Assembly: GCA_964059195.1 (NCBI GenBank)
Contig: CAXKWD010000005.1
Span: forward strand, 146,349,265 to 146,413,264
DNA from: Ectobius pallidus
Lineage: Eukaryota > Arthropoda > Insecta > Blattodea > Ectobiidae
Direction of reading: 5' to 3'
Length of the DNA: 64,000 nucleotides
The position numbers and the translations under genes are program-made. The stretch's first letter is position 1, and every line of letters starts with the position of its first letter. Of the stretch, positions 1 to 9,365 are shown piece by piece. The notes beneath the pieces were generated by a model. The model was given only the letters and a program-made list of their open reading frames with translations. It was not told the origin of the DNA and ran no database searches.

Positions 1-342
1 GTATACTGCAGTAGTATTCTGAGCCAATACAGCTCAATTATTATATTGTAACTGTTGAAACAAAAATAAAGTTATTTGAATTGTTGTTGTGGAAACAAAC
101 CATATTATGTTATAATAATAAATCAACCTTGAAATTATCCTGAAATCTACTTAGCAGAGATAACAGATCATAATTATTGACAACTACAGCTAAGAATAAG
201 AAGAATAAAGAAGCAATTCTCTCTCCATTCTTCCTGCTTCCTTCAAACATTTCTGCAATTCTAAACTTAAATATTTTCTGGATTATAATCCAGTGGTCCT
301 CCGAAAATCCTATTGCAACCCTGTTAGGCACACTAGCCTACA
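1..342 (+). repeat. 5' LTR of the BEL/Pao element, 3' part only
   Basis: The window opens inside this LTR. It aligns base for base with 7370-7711 and diverges right after the shared terminal CCTACA, so the LTR ends with the expected CA at 341-342. A 73-codon minus-strand open frame in it (110-331) recurs in the 3' LTR (7479-7700). That recurrence is only a consequence of LTR identity, and the frame is not a gene. Confidence 0.9.
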
Positions 343-560
343 TTTTTTGGTCCTCAGCGGGCCTGGATCCCTACATTTTCTGGTCCTTGCCGATCCGGAT
401 TCTACCCACGCCGTGGAAGTACATTTCATCCACTCCTCAGACCAGAAACCTACATTTTTTGGTCCTCAACGGGCCTGGATCCCTACATTTTTTGGTCCTC
501 AACGAGCCTGGATTCTATCCACACCTTGGATAATCACTTTGTCCACTCCTCATACCAACA
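337..560 (+). other. Reiterated primer-binding-site region behind the 5' LTR
   Basis: Four 33-bp units begin at 337, 370, 449 and 482. Each starts with the LTR-terminal CCTACA followed by a T-rich run and TGGTCCT. Units 1+2 plus a 46-bp spacer (337-448) are duplicated as units 3+4 plus spacer (449-560), giving a 112-bp tandem duplication with divergence between copies. A TGG-initiated primer-binding site for a tRNA 3' end is expected here, so the element seems to carry up to four candidate sites. The tRNA was not identified. The leader from 560 to 787 holds no other recognisable feature. Confidence 0.7.
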
Positions 561-787
561 GTGTATATTGTTTGTAAAACACATCTTGTATTTGTACAAT
601 TCTAATACTCTATTGTATTTTCAGCCTATGTTAACTGCATCATATACTAGGAGCAGTCATAGCAGGCCTAGTGGTAAGAAAAGGTGCAAGAATTCTGGTA
701 GAGCAGTGCAAGGGACAACAGTCTTACTGGATAATCAGGTAAGTGACAGCCTTCCTTATAATACACTGTCATACACCACCCCTCACA

Positions 788-3700
788 ATGCCAGACTCAC
801 AAGAACTTGCCACAGATGCCTCCAGACTTAAGAACTACAAGCAGAAGAGGGCAGTCATCAAAGGAAAGTTAACTAGATTCTACCAATATGTTTTGTCAGT
901 TCAAGTTGACCAAGACAATATTGAAGAGATTGCACACAGACTATCACAGGATGAAGCACTACTAAGGAACTTTGAGGAAATACAGGGCAAAATAGAAACA
1001 TGTGACACAGAACCGGACTGGGAAGGAGAAAGACAAGCTTTCGAAGAAACATACTACACAACTGTAGGCATGGCTCGTAAGAAAATTAGAGACTATGAAA
1101 TACAATACTCACAGGCTAACATACCACAAGTTCAGCCTCAAGACACAACTCAACCTAACACTCAAGCTAACTGCACTCCTAGAGTTCAGCTACCAAAGAT
1201 AAATTTGCCACACTTCAATGGCAAGCATTCAGATTGGCTACCATTTAGAGAACTGTTTATCTCGCTGGTTCACAGCAACAATTCGCTTGATCCAGTTCAA
1301 AAGTTTCACTATTTGAGAATAGCATTGCAAGGCCCAGCCAACAAACTCATTGACACACTACCATTAACTGCTAAAGGTTATGAAACCGCTTGGAACTTAC
1401 TCAATGAAAGGTTTCAGAACAACAAAATTATACTGCAACAGTTATTACAGTCTTTGATTGACTATAGCAAGATCCCTAAGGAATCACCCAGTCAATTAAT
1501 GGACTTACTTGACCACTTTACCAGACAGGTTAGGTCAATAGAATCTATCACACCAGAGAACCTTAGATGGGACTACATGCTCACTCATCTTCTCACGTCT
1601 AAACTTGACCCTACTACGCTCAAAGCATGGAGCCTAGAGGGCACAGTAGATCAGCTAAACACATTCAAAGAACTCTGTAACTTCCTACAGAGAAGGGGAC
1701 AAGCTCTGGAGACACCAGACAGCTCCAGCAGGCCTAAAACTGTACACAATACACAGAACAAGCCTATTTGCCACAGACAACTGAGCCCACGTACCTTTGT
1801 TGCCCATGCAGCCAACAATTGTATACTGTGCAGGCAAGATCACCAGCTACACAAATGCGAAGACTTCCATAACCTCAACAACACACAGAGATGGAACTTT
1901 GTAAACACTAATAGACTATGCAGTAATTGTCTCAGAGCAGGACATCACGTCAGAAACTGCACATCTACATCTTGTTATAAATGCCAACAACGCCATCACA
2001 CACTGCTACACCAAGACAAGGTTCGCAGCAATGAATATAGGCAACATACAACTACACAATACAATAGTAGATTGCCTAACAGACAAAACGGAAACCAAAG
2101 CCACACTGGTACTAGACAATCTCCAGCTACTACCAGCAGCAATGCTACAGGCACAGCATTTGCTAACAATGCTCAAATCACGCCCAAAACTCATACATTT
2201 CTTGCCACAGCAGAAATACTAGTCAAAGCTCAGAATGGCAGACTCATAAAAGCCAGAGCATTATTGGATTCAGGTGCCACGCACACATTTATAACTCAAG
2301 ATTTGGCTGATAGGCTACAGTTACAAACCAAGCCTACCACCATAGCTGTGACCGGTGTAAACCTACACACCTCCAATATCTTGGAAATTGGACACATACA
2401 GATAAGTGACGCCCATGGCAATGGCTACAAAAGACAGCTACAGTGCCTCATCATTAACCAGATTGCCAAAGACATTCCCAGTGCACCTATAGATGTCACC
2501 AGCTTAAGAATTCCTAATGACATTGTGCTAGCAGACAACAGATTTCACATACCCGGTACCATTGACATATTGCTAGGGGCAGATGTATTTTGGAACTTGT
2601 TAATGGGACACACTATACCCATCAACAAAACCAACAAACACAAAGCATTCATCAGAGAGACCAGACTAGGTTGGATTCTCTCAGGGCAAATACACTACAC
2701 TCAGGGTAGAAGACAAGAACCACGTTGCCACTTAAGCATAACAGAACAAATCCACAAGAACATGCAGAAATTCTGGGAAATGGAAGAAATTATCCAACCA
2801 GTAAGATCTGAAGAAGACTCCATATGCGAGCAACATTTTCAAGAAACAATACAGAGAGATAAAGATGGACGCTACACAATAACACTGCCATTCAAGAAGC
2901 CCACAGGTAATCTTGGTGCCTCTAGAACTGGAGCTCTGAAACGTTTCTTCTCTAATGAAACCAGACTCCATAAACAGCCTACTATACTCCAACAGTACTC
3001 AGACTTCATGCAGCAATATGAAGCCCTAGGTCATATGACCCAAGTGGACGAAAGTTTCTACCAGGATGGCCCAGAAGCATATTATATTCCACACCAATTT
3101 GTCTTAAAGGAAGACTCAGAAACCACAAAACTCAGAGTAGTCTTCAACGCTTCATTCAAAACCTCAACAGGTACATCACTCAATGATATCCTATACACAG
3201 GACCCTGTGTGCAACCTGATCTCTACACCATACTCTTGAAGTTCAGATGCCACCCATATGTTGTGAGTGCTGACATAGAGAAAATGTACAGGATGGTAAT
3301 GGTACAGCCACAGCAAAGAGACTTCCAAAGAATCTTCTGGAGACATTCTAAATCCACTCCAGTGAAGATATATCAGCTCAACACTATCACATATGGACAA
3401 GCCTGTTCAGCTTTTGAAGCAACCAGAGTACTCAACCAGTTGGCAGAGGATGAGAGAAACAGATTTCCCACAGCATCCAAATTGCTATCTACTTGCTTTT
3501 ATGTTGATAATCTCCTTGCATCATTTTCTACAGAGCAGGAAGCTATACTAGCAGCCACAGAAGTGTCACAACTATTACAGACAGGTGGATTTAACCTAAC
3601 ACAGTTTTGCTCTAACTCACAAGAAGTTTTGAGAACACTGCCACAAGAAAAGCTCTCTAAAGCTACACTTACTCATTTAGAAGAGCAGAATATAGTAAAA

Positions 3701-4096
3701 ACACTAGGATTACACTGGAATCCATTACAAGACTTGCTACAGTACACAGTGAAGTCATTACCAGAAGCTACTACTAAGAGACAGATTCTATCTGCCATCT
3801 GTACTCTATATGACCCTCAGGGACTAATTGCCCCCATCATCTCTGCAGCTAAATGTATTATGCAACAGATTTGGCTGAATGACATAGGTTGGGACCAGCA
3901 AGCTCCTGTTGACATACAGAAGGCCTGGAATGAACTATATTCACAACTTCACTATGTAGAATTATACAGAATCCCAAGGAACACTCTAATACTCAATTTC
4001 AGTCATGTAGAACTGCACTTTTTCAGTGATGCCAGCCCACAGGCATATGGAGCAGCATGCTACATAAAATCTGAAGATGAAAGCCACAAAACATAA
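788..4096 (+). CDS. BEL/Pao Gag-Pol: Gag, protease, RT and start of RNase H, ended by a premature TAA
   Basis: The reading frame opens further upstream, but the first ATG with Gag-like sequence (MPDSQELATD) is at 788. It gives 1102 residues before the TAA at 4094-4096. In order there is a DUF1759 Gag domain (about residues 130-220, LPHFNGKHSDW), zinc knuckles CX2CX3HX4C and CX2CX4HX4C (about residues 355-405), an aspartic protease with LLDSGATHTF (about 2263-2292) and a reverse transcriptase with VSADIEKMYR. The RT catalytic box is YVDN at 3500-3511, where BEL/Pao enzymes normally have YVDD. RNase H begins with FFSDASP near 4019. The frame resumes unchanged after the stop, so this is one nonsense codon in an otherwise intact polyprotein. 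Confidence 0.92.
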   Translation: MPDSQELATDASRLKNYKQKRAVIKGKLTRFYQYVLSVQVDQDNIEEIAHRLSQDEALLRNFEEIQGKIETCDTEPDWEGERQAFEETYYTTVGMARKKIRDYEIQYSQANIPQVQPQDTTQPNTQANCTPRVQLPKINLPHFNGKHSDWLPFRELFISLVHSNNSLDPVQKFHYLRIALQGPANKLIDTLPLTAKGYETAWNLLNERFQNNKIILQQLLQSLIDYSKIPKESPSQLMDLLDHFTRQVRSIESITPENLRWDYMLTHLLTSKLDPTTLKAWSLEGTVDQLNTFKELCNFLQRRGQALETPDSSSRPKTVHNTQNKPICHRQLSPRTFVAHAANNCILCRQDHQLHKCEDFHNLNNTQRWNFVNTNRLCSNCLRAGHHVRNCTSTSCYKCQQRHHTLLHQDKVRSNEYRQHTTTQYNSRLPNRQNGNQSHTGTRQSPATTSSNATGTAFANNAQITPKTHTFLATAEILVKAQNGRLIKARALLDSGATHTFITQDLADRLQLQTKPTTIAVTGVNLHTSNILEIGHIQISDAHGNGYKRQLQCLIINQIAKDIPSAPIDVTSLRIPNDIVLADNRFHIPGTIDILLGADVFWNLLMGHTIPINKTNKHKAFIRETRLGWILSGQIHYTQGRRQEPRCHLSITEQIHKNMQKFWEMEEIIQPVRSEEDSICEQHFQETIQRDKDGRYTITLPFKKPTGNLGASRTGALKRFFSNETRLHKQPTILQQYSDFMQQYEALGHMTQVDESFYQDGPEAYYIPHQFVLKEDSETTKLRVVFNASFKTSTGTSLNDILYTGPCVQPDLYTILLKFRCHPYVVSADIEKMYRMVMVQPQQRDFQRIFWRHSKSTPVKIYQLNTITYGQACSAFEATRVLNQLAEDERNRFPTASKLLSTCFYVDNLLASFSTEQEAILAATEVSQLLQTGGFNLTQFCSNSQEVLRTLPQEKLSKATLTHLEEQNIVKTLGLHWNPLQDLLQYTVKSLPEATTKRQILSAICTLYDPQGLIAPIISAAKCIMQQIWLNDIGWDQQAPVDIQKAWNELYSQLHYVELYRIPRNTLILNFSHVELHFFSDASPQAYGAACYIKSEDESHKT

Positions 4097-6049
4097 GTTC
4101 AACTATTGACAAGCAAATCTAGAGTGGCCCCACTTAAGCAGATTACTTTGCCCAGACTGGAGCTCTGTGCAGCTCAGTTGGCAGCATGCTTATACCAAAA
4201 AGTAAGCTTATCTTTGCAGATCATGATATCAGCAGTATATTTCTGGACTGACAGTCTCATAACTTTACAGTGGATCACACAGCCTCCACACAAATGGAAC
4301 ACTTTTGTAGCACACAGAGTAACCAAAATTCAAGCTGCTACAGAAAACTGCCAATGGAGACATGTGCCAACACAGCAGAATCCTGCAGATCTCATCACTA
4401 AACCTGTCTCACCTAACAAGCTTCATAACCAAACTCTATGGTGGAATGGTCCAAAATTCCTAACACAAGATGAATGTTTTTGGCCTACCACTGACAATGT
4501 ATTTCAGACAGAAGAAATACCAGAAACCAAGAAGACAGCAAAAGCCTTTATGATCACAAGTACACACAATGAATACTTGCATAGATATTCCGCTTTCAGA
4601 AAGCTACTCCGGAATACAGCTTATATTCTGAGATTCAAGCACAACTGTCTACACAAGTCTGATAGATTTGTTGGCCCTATCAGCCTGCAAGAACTACATA
4701 AAGCTCACAATGTTATCATACATGCTACTCAGAAAGAAGCCTTCTCAGAAGACATGGCACATATTAGAAAGAATAATTGTGTTTCTAGAAGCAGTTCACT
4801 ATTGCCACTGCATCCATACTTGGATAAAGATAGCATACTACGTGTAGGTGGAAGACTGCACCATACTGATTTAGACTACAATGCTAAACATCCAATTATA
4901 TTACCTGCCAAGCACCATATTACAGACATCATTGTCAGAGACACACATCTGAAAAACTTACATGAAGGCCCTCAAGGCATACTGTACACATTAAGACAAC
5001 AGTACTGGCCCATCCATGGAGTTCAAACTGTAAAATCAGCCTTAAAAGGATGTCTCACATGCTTTAGACATAGCCCTGTCAAAGCGCAGCAAATCATGGG
5101 AACTTTACCCCAAGCCAGAGTTACTCCCAACCGAGCTTTCGACACCACAGCCATAGATTTTGTAGGTCCTATCTCTTTGAAGGATCATGGGAGAGGCAAA
5201 ACAGTATATAAAGCTTACATCTGTATGCACATATGTTTATGTACCAAAGCAGTGCACATTGAATTGGTAACAGCAGCCACTTCAGCAGCATTCATTGCAT
5301 CCTTGCAAAGATTCGTTTCTAGAAGGGGACTACCTTCCCACCTATACCTGGATAATGGCAGAAACTTCATAGGAGCCTCACGAGAGCTGAGTGAACTCTA
5401 TGAACAATTCCAGACGGAGCAAGCTAACACAGATATAATGAACTTTACAGCAAATCTAAATATACAATTCCATTTTCTGCCACCAAGGGCAAGCCACATG
5501 GCAGGACTTGTAGAAAGATCTAACCGCAGCATGAAAACTATTCTATACAAGGTGATGAAAGACACTATCTACAGCTATGAAGAAGCCAGCACACTTCTAT
5601 GCAGAATAGAAGCCATCATCAACAGTAGACCACTGACACCGATGAGCAGCGACTCTCAAGACTACATGGCATTAACCCCTGGTCACTTCCTCATTGGTGC
5701 TCCTTTAAATTCTATCCCCCACCCAGACATACAGTCTATAAACCTGTCCAGGCTGTCACGCTATCAATTGTTAGAGCAACAGTCACAATGCATTTGGGCC
5801 AGATGGGTCAAAGAGTATTTAAATACTTTGCAACAGAGACAGAAGTGGAACACAGAAACTCAAAATCTGAAAACTAATCAATTAGTTATATTAACGGTGG
5901 ACAATGTTCCTCCTATGAACTGGCCACTGGCTAGGATTATAGAAGTGCATCCTGGTCCAGATGGTAAAGTTAGAGTAGCAACAGTCAAAACGGCCAATTC
6001 TATACTAAAAAGGCCTATATCTAAGCTGTGTCCACTGCCTGCTCAGTAA
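4097..6049 (+). CDS. BEL/Pao Pol continuation: rest of RNase H, integrase, DUF5641-like tail
   Basis: This is in the same frame as the upstream segment, separated only by the TAA at 4094-4096. RNase H continues with LPRLELCAA and FWTDSLI. Integrase follows with an H2C2 zinc region (KHHITDI ... CLTCFRH) and the catalytic triad Asp at 5156-5158 (TTAIDFVGP), Asp at 5351-5353 (YLDNGRNF) and Glu at 5513-5515 (GLVERSNRS). The C-terminus (GHFLIGAPL ... PLARI.EVHPGPDGKVR) is the domain usually found at the end of BEL/Pao Pol. It ends at a TAA at 6047-6049. No independent start codon is evident, so this part is probably not expressed from this copy unless the stop is read through. Confidence 0.9.
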   Translation, partial: VQLLTSKSRVAPLKQITLPRLELCAAQLAACLYQKVSLSLQIMISAVYFWTDSLITLQWITQPPHKWNTFVAHRVTKIQAATENCQWRHVPTQQNPADLITKPVSPNKLHNQTLWWNGPKFLTQDECFWPTTDNVFQTEEIPETKKTAKAFMITSTHNEYLHRYSAFRKLLRNTAYILRFKHNCLHKSDRFVGPISLQELHKAHNVIIHATQKEAFSEDMAHIRKNNCVSRSSSLLPLHPYLDKDSILRVGGRLHHTDLDYNAKHPIILPAKHHITDIIVRDTHLKNLHEGPQGILYTLRQQYWPIHGVQTVKSALKGCLTCFRHSPVKAQQIMGTLPQARVTPNRAFDTTAIDFVGPISLKDHGRGKTVYKAYICMHICLCTKAVHIELVTAATSAAFIASLQRFVSRRGLPSHLYLDNGRNFIGASRELSELYEQFQTEQANTDIMNFTANLNIQFHFLPPRASHMAGLVERSNRSMKTILYKVMKDTIYSYEEASTLLCRIEAIINSRPLTPMSSDSQDYMALTPGHFLIGAPLNSIPHPDIQSINLSRLSRYQLLEQQSQCIWARWVKEYLNTLQQRQKWNTETQNLKTNQLVILTVDNVPPMNWPLARIIEVHPGPDGKVRVATVKTANSILKRPISKLCPLPAQ

Positions 6050-6889
6050 ATCTTTCTATTTTCTGGCCCCCCCCCCCAGTATGTAAGCTCGTACAGCTTA
6101 GAGCCTATTTTTATATATTTATAGCAAGTACTAGTAATGAAGTATTAATACAAATCACTAGATGGCACTGATGCCAATTATCAGTAGCCAGAATTCTTGG
6201 CACACTTGTACCTATTTATATATGCTTAGAAAAAGAAAACATATGTTATATTCTGTACTATAATGAACTAAAGAATAATTTTGCACATCTATTCTTGTTA
6301 ATATTAGCTATTATCAGCAGAATTACTAATTAATGTCAATTAGCAACAGAAAGCTGCATTGCCGACATCGAACTGATATCGATAAGTCGAGTGCCAGCTC
6401 ATTAACATTCACTTGGCGCTACAGACAGAATACATTAGCTTACTTAAAGCCGTCCTATCGATTAGTGCCATCGATTAGATGCAGCTTTATGAATAAATCG
6501 ATTATTCACCGCATTGAAATTATTAAATTTCTCTGTAATTATACATTGCAATTATAATGTAAATGCTCACATATTAATTTTTTATGTTACAGAATAATTA
6601 CAGCATGTCATTCTCTGTAAATGTACCCTAGTTCTGGATGGAAGCTACTAGACACTTCTAGAAGAGCCTTCCATGGGATTCTAGAACTCGACTCTTTGTA
6701 AGATGATTATGTGAACGCATTTTGGCCGTTAGACTTTCTCTCACTCTCTCACCGATCGTCGCTTCGTAAGGGCACAGCCCCAATTTAGCAACAGACCACA
6801 AGTCTGAATATATAATAGTACAGTTCTACACTACTCAGCATGGAACCAGCAATGATAACCACGACTTAATCTACCAGGAGGTGGATATT
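6050..6889 (+). other. Long 3' untranslated region of the BEL/Pao element
   Basis: About 840 bp lie between the Pol stop and the proposed LTR start. They include a run of 11 C (6067-6077) and AT-rich sequence. No envelope-like or other convincing frame is seen. A purine-rich tract, CAGGAGGTGG at 6875-6884, just before the proposed LTR start is a candidate polypurine primer for plus-strand synthesis. Confidence 0.55.
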
Positions 6890-7711
6890 TGAAACATCAC
6901 TAGAACTGCGTGGAGCGTAGCTTGCAGCCATTGGAAGTACTCGCTATTGGCCACCGTTCAGGATGATCCACAGCAACGCAGAACTTCATCTACAATAACT
7001 GTACATCCCTTAACTTCAGTCCGGCTAAATGCAGTCACATTCTCATCAGATAGTCGCAAACCAAGTTAAGTAACACAAACCTAACCATGTTATATTACAC
7101 AAAAGCCAAGTAGGCTTAGCATCTTTGTGTCATTATAATGTAAAACTGATTGTATAATGCTAGGGAGTTTTGGCATCTTTGCAGCTCCTCTTTTTCTCTA
7201 CGTGCAAGCCCAATATGCTGCCGTAGTAGTTTGAATAAACTTTAATATTACACAAAGACCAAGGATTGGTCTAGCATATTAGTGGTTTTTACAGAAGTAA
7301 TTCCGCTTTCATAAAGTTAAGAAGTTTTGGCAAATATTTGCAGCTTCTCTTTTCCTACTTGCAGATAAAGTATACTGCAGTAGTATTCTGAGCCAATACA
7401 GCTCAATTATTATATTGTAACTGTTGAAACAAAAATAAAGTTATTTGAATTGTTGTTGTGGAAACAAACCATATTATGTTATAATAATAAATCAACCTTG
7501 AAATTATCCTGAAATCTACTTAGCAGAGATAACAGATCATAATTATTGACAACTACAGCTAAGAATAAGAAGAATAAAGAAGCAATTCTCTCTCCATTCT
7601 TCCTGCTTCCTTCAAACATTTCTGCAATTCTAAACTTAAATATTTTCTGGATTATAATCCAGTGGTCCTCCGAAAATCCTATTGCAACCCTGTTAGGCAC
7701 ACTAGCCTACA
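6890..7711 (+). repeat. 3' LTR of the BEL/Pao element
   Basis: The right edge (CA at 7710-7711) is defined by divergence from the 5' copy. The left edge is inferred from a TG (TGAAACATCAC) that follows a purine-rich tract, giving about 822 bp, because the matching part of the 5' LTR is off the window. Only 7370-7711 is proven by comparison. Several AATAAA-type motifs are present (for example AAAATAAAG near 7432). Confidence 0.65.
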
Positions 7712-7941
7712 ATTATTAAGATCCATGTCCTGATTAGTAAGTGCGTATTCATTTGTCTCTTTGGACTAAGAAATTTCCAAACCGGAGTTTTTCTTAAATT
7801 GATGAATATCTTAAGAATATTGCATTTAGATTTTTTTTATTTATCTCAGTTTTTTACTAATTTTTTACAGGAATCATCAACAATATCCATTATAGCTACT
7901 GTGGGTTCTACTATATTTTCATTTACTAGTGTCTTCTAAAA

Positions 7942-8164
7942 ATTTATCTGAAATGGGTATCTGAACTCTTAAGAGATTCAGGTTGCGGGTTCGATCCCGG
8001 CTCAGGTCGATGGCATTTATGTGTGCATAAATGTGACAGGCCCATGCCAGTAGATTTACTGGCATGTAAATGAACTCCTGCGGGACAAAATTCCGGCTAA
8101 CCGACGACGGTTACAGGCCTAAGTTGCAGTACATCTCCGTCTTAAATAACCAAAAACCAACCTG
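7942..8164 (+). mobile_element. tRNA-derived SINE, family C relative
   Basis: A pol III B-box-like stretch GGGTTCGATCCCGG lies near 7988. It is followed by an imperfect inverted block (ATGCCAGTAGATTTACTGGC) and ATGTAAATGAACTCC, which parallels the body of the SINE at 19855-20226. The A box is not clear. The flanking 7-mer TCTAAAA at 7935-7941 and 8165-8171 may be a target duplication but is short enough to be chance. The 230 bp between the LTR and this repeat show nothing recognisable. Confidence 0.5.
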
Positions 8165-8170
8165 TCTAAA

Positions 8171-8354
8171 AGAATCATAATGCCGATTTACCACTCTCAA
8201 GGGTTGGGTGGTTATCAAGCCTGCGTGGACACATGGCTATAGGAGAATAAAAGCTTCTCTTATTTTAGAGGAGAATCACATTAAATCTGTGGGTCCCGTT
8301 TCTTATAATTATTCACAGCATGCTGAAAACTGTTTACCTCATAGGCACAGTGAG
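8171..8354 (-). pseudogene. Possible older LINE RT tail, left part, split by the LINE insertion at 8355
   Basis: Joining across the LINE insertion, the minus strand of 9366-9540 followed by this stretch reads like a decayed C-terminal tail of a CR1/Jockey-like reverse transcriptase (spaced F..L..L..SL..YEV pattern near the insertion point), with frameshifts. The match is weak and based on pattern memory only. Alternatively it is unrelated unique sequence. Confidence 0.25.
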
Positions 8355-9059
8355 GCTTTGGAGACAATACCAGAAATCACCAACGGAAAAGAACAAGGAG
8401 CCGTAGCAATTTATACAGATAGTCAGATCACCATAGACTCACTCAACAACTCCAGTAACCACAACCAATTAATAGAGAGTATCAGGAGCAAAATCAGGAT
8501 CCTCAAACAAAATAATTGGGAAATTGCACTAAGCTGGATAAAGGCTCATGCAGGACATCACGGAAATGAACTAGCGGACCAACTAGCGAAACAAGCGGCA
8601 AACGACAACCAGATACCAGTCTGCTACAACAAAATCCCCAAAAGTCAAGTCTTAAAAGAATTACAGGAAACTACACTAAACAAATGGGAAAGGCAGTGGC
8701 AAACAACAACGAAGGCAACCGTGACTAAGTCATTCTTCCCCAGTGTAAAAGACAGACTACAATTCAAGATATCAGTTACTCCAAATTTTACAGTTTTCGT
8801 CACGGGCCATGGAAGATTGCGATCCTACTATCACAGGTTCAAGATAATGGATAATCCACAGTGCCCATGTAACGCAGCTATACAAACTGTAGAGCATATA
8901 ATTTACGAATGCAGAATACTAGCTAAAGAAAGAAATAGCCTGAAAGCTAAGATCTCGATCAAAGGAGGAAAATGGCCAGTTTCAAAAAGTGAAATGTTAA
9001 TGAAACACAAAAGACCTTTCCTGGATTTTGTTAACAATGTAAACTTTGAGTTATTATAA
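8355..9059 (+). pseudogene. LINE ORF2 C-terminus: RNase H and terminal Cys/His motif
   Basis: The frame is open through the insertion. YTDSQITIDSLNN, LSWIKAHAGHHGNELADQLA and the following helix are the second half of an RNase H domain; the first catalytic residues are lost through 5' truncation. Near the C-terminus CPCNA ... VEHIIYEC is the CX1C...HX4C motif common in I/R1/Jockey-superfamily LINEs. Residues encoded upstream of 8355 in the same open frame belong to the target DNA and are not part of the protein. No endonuclease or RT domain is present, so it is a dead fragment. The clade is not resolved. Confidence 0.88.
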
Positions 9060-9351
9060 TGTAATCGCACTGAGGTGTCACTAAACGAAGTTATGTAAAG
9101 TAATTATAAGTTAGTAATATGACCAATAAGATAACATGTAAATATTGTAAATAGGAATAGGTTACATAATGTAGTGTAAGATTAGATAGAAGAATGTTAA
9201 CTGTAGCCATCTGATTTCAAATTTCGTACTCTGTTTAATTGTAAGATATTTATTGGAACATTATAATAAAAAAAAAGCATGTAGTATTGCATCACATGCA
9301 ATGGAACATGCTGAATAAATAAATAAATAAATAAATAAAAAAAAATAAAAA
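8355..9351 (+). mobile_element. 5'-truncated LINE insertion with 14-bp target-site duplication
   Basis: ATAGGCACAGTGAG occurs at 8341-8354 and again at 9352-9365, immediately after an (AAAT)n/A-rich tail (9313-9351). Between them is a LINE 3' end: the C-terminal part of ORF2 (to 9059), a 3' untranslated region of about 250 bp and the tail. This is the expected product of target-primed reverse transcription with heavy 5' truncation. The exact duplication suggests a fairly young insertion. Confidence 0.9.
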
Positions 9352-9365
9352 ATAGGCACAGTGAG

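Larger units (their letters stand above)
1..7711 (+). mobile_element. BEL/Pao LTR retrotransposon, nearly complete (5' LTR cut by window edge)
   Basis: The order is partial 5' LTR, primer-binding region, one long Gag-Pol frame, long 3' untranslated region and full 3' LTR. The Pol order protease, RT, RNase H, integrase, with DUF1759 and zinc knuckles upstream and a DUF5641-like tail, is that of BEL/Pao elements. Positions 1-342 and 7370-7711 show no difference that I can find, so insertion was recent. The upstream target duplication lies outside the window and cannot be tested. Two lesions are visible: a TAA at 4094-4096 and a changed RT catalytic motif at 3500-3511. No env-like frame is seen. 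Confidence 0.93.

Noticed and set aside
110..331. 73-codon minus-strand frame, repeated at 7479-7700
   Set aside because: Identical only because it lies in the two LTR copies; no recognisable domain.
177..577. Overlapping open frames with repeated HFLVL / FFGPQRAW peptides
   Set aside because: They are translations of the reiterated primer-binding units behind the 5' LTR; the repetition is at DNA level and no coding role is supported.
6333..6557. 74-codon frame between pol and the 3' LTR as a possible env or accessory gene
   Set aside because: No signal peptide, membrane segment or family resemblance; length is expected by chance.
8208..8354. Start of the open frame that continues into the RNase H domain, read as an N-terminal domain
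   Set aside because: The 14-bp target duplication shows this part is target DNA, not part of the LINE protein.
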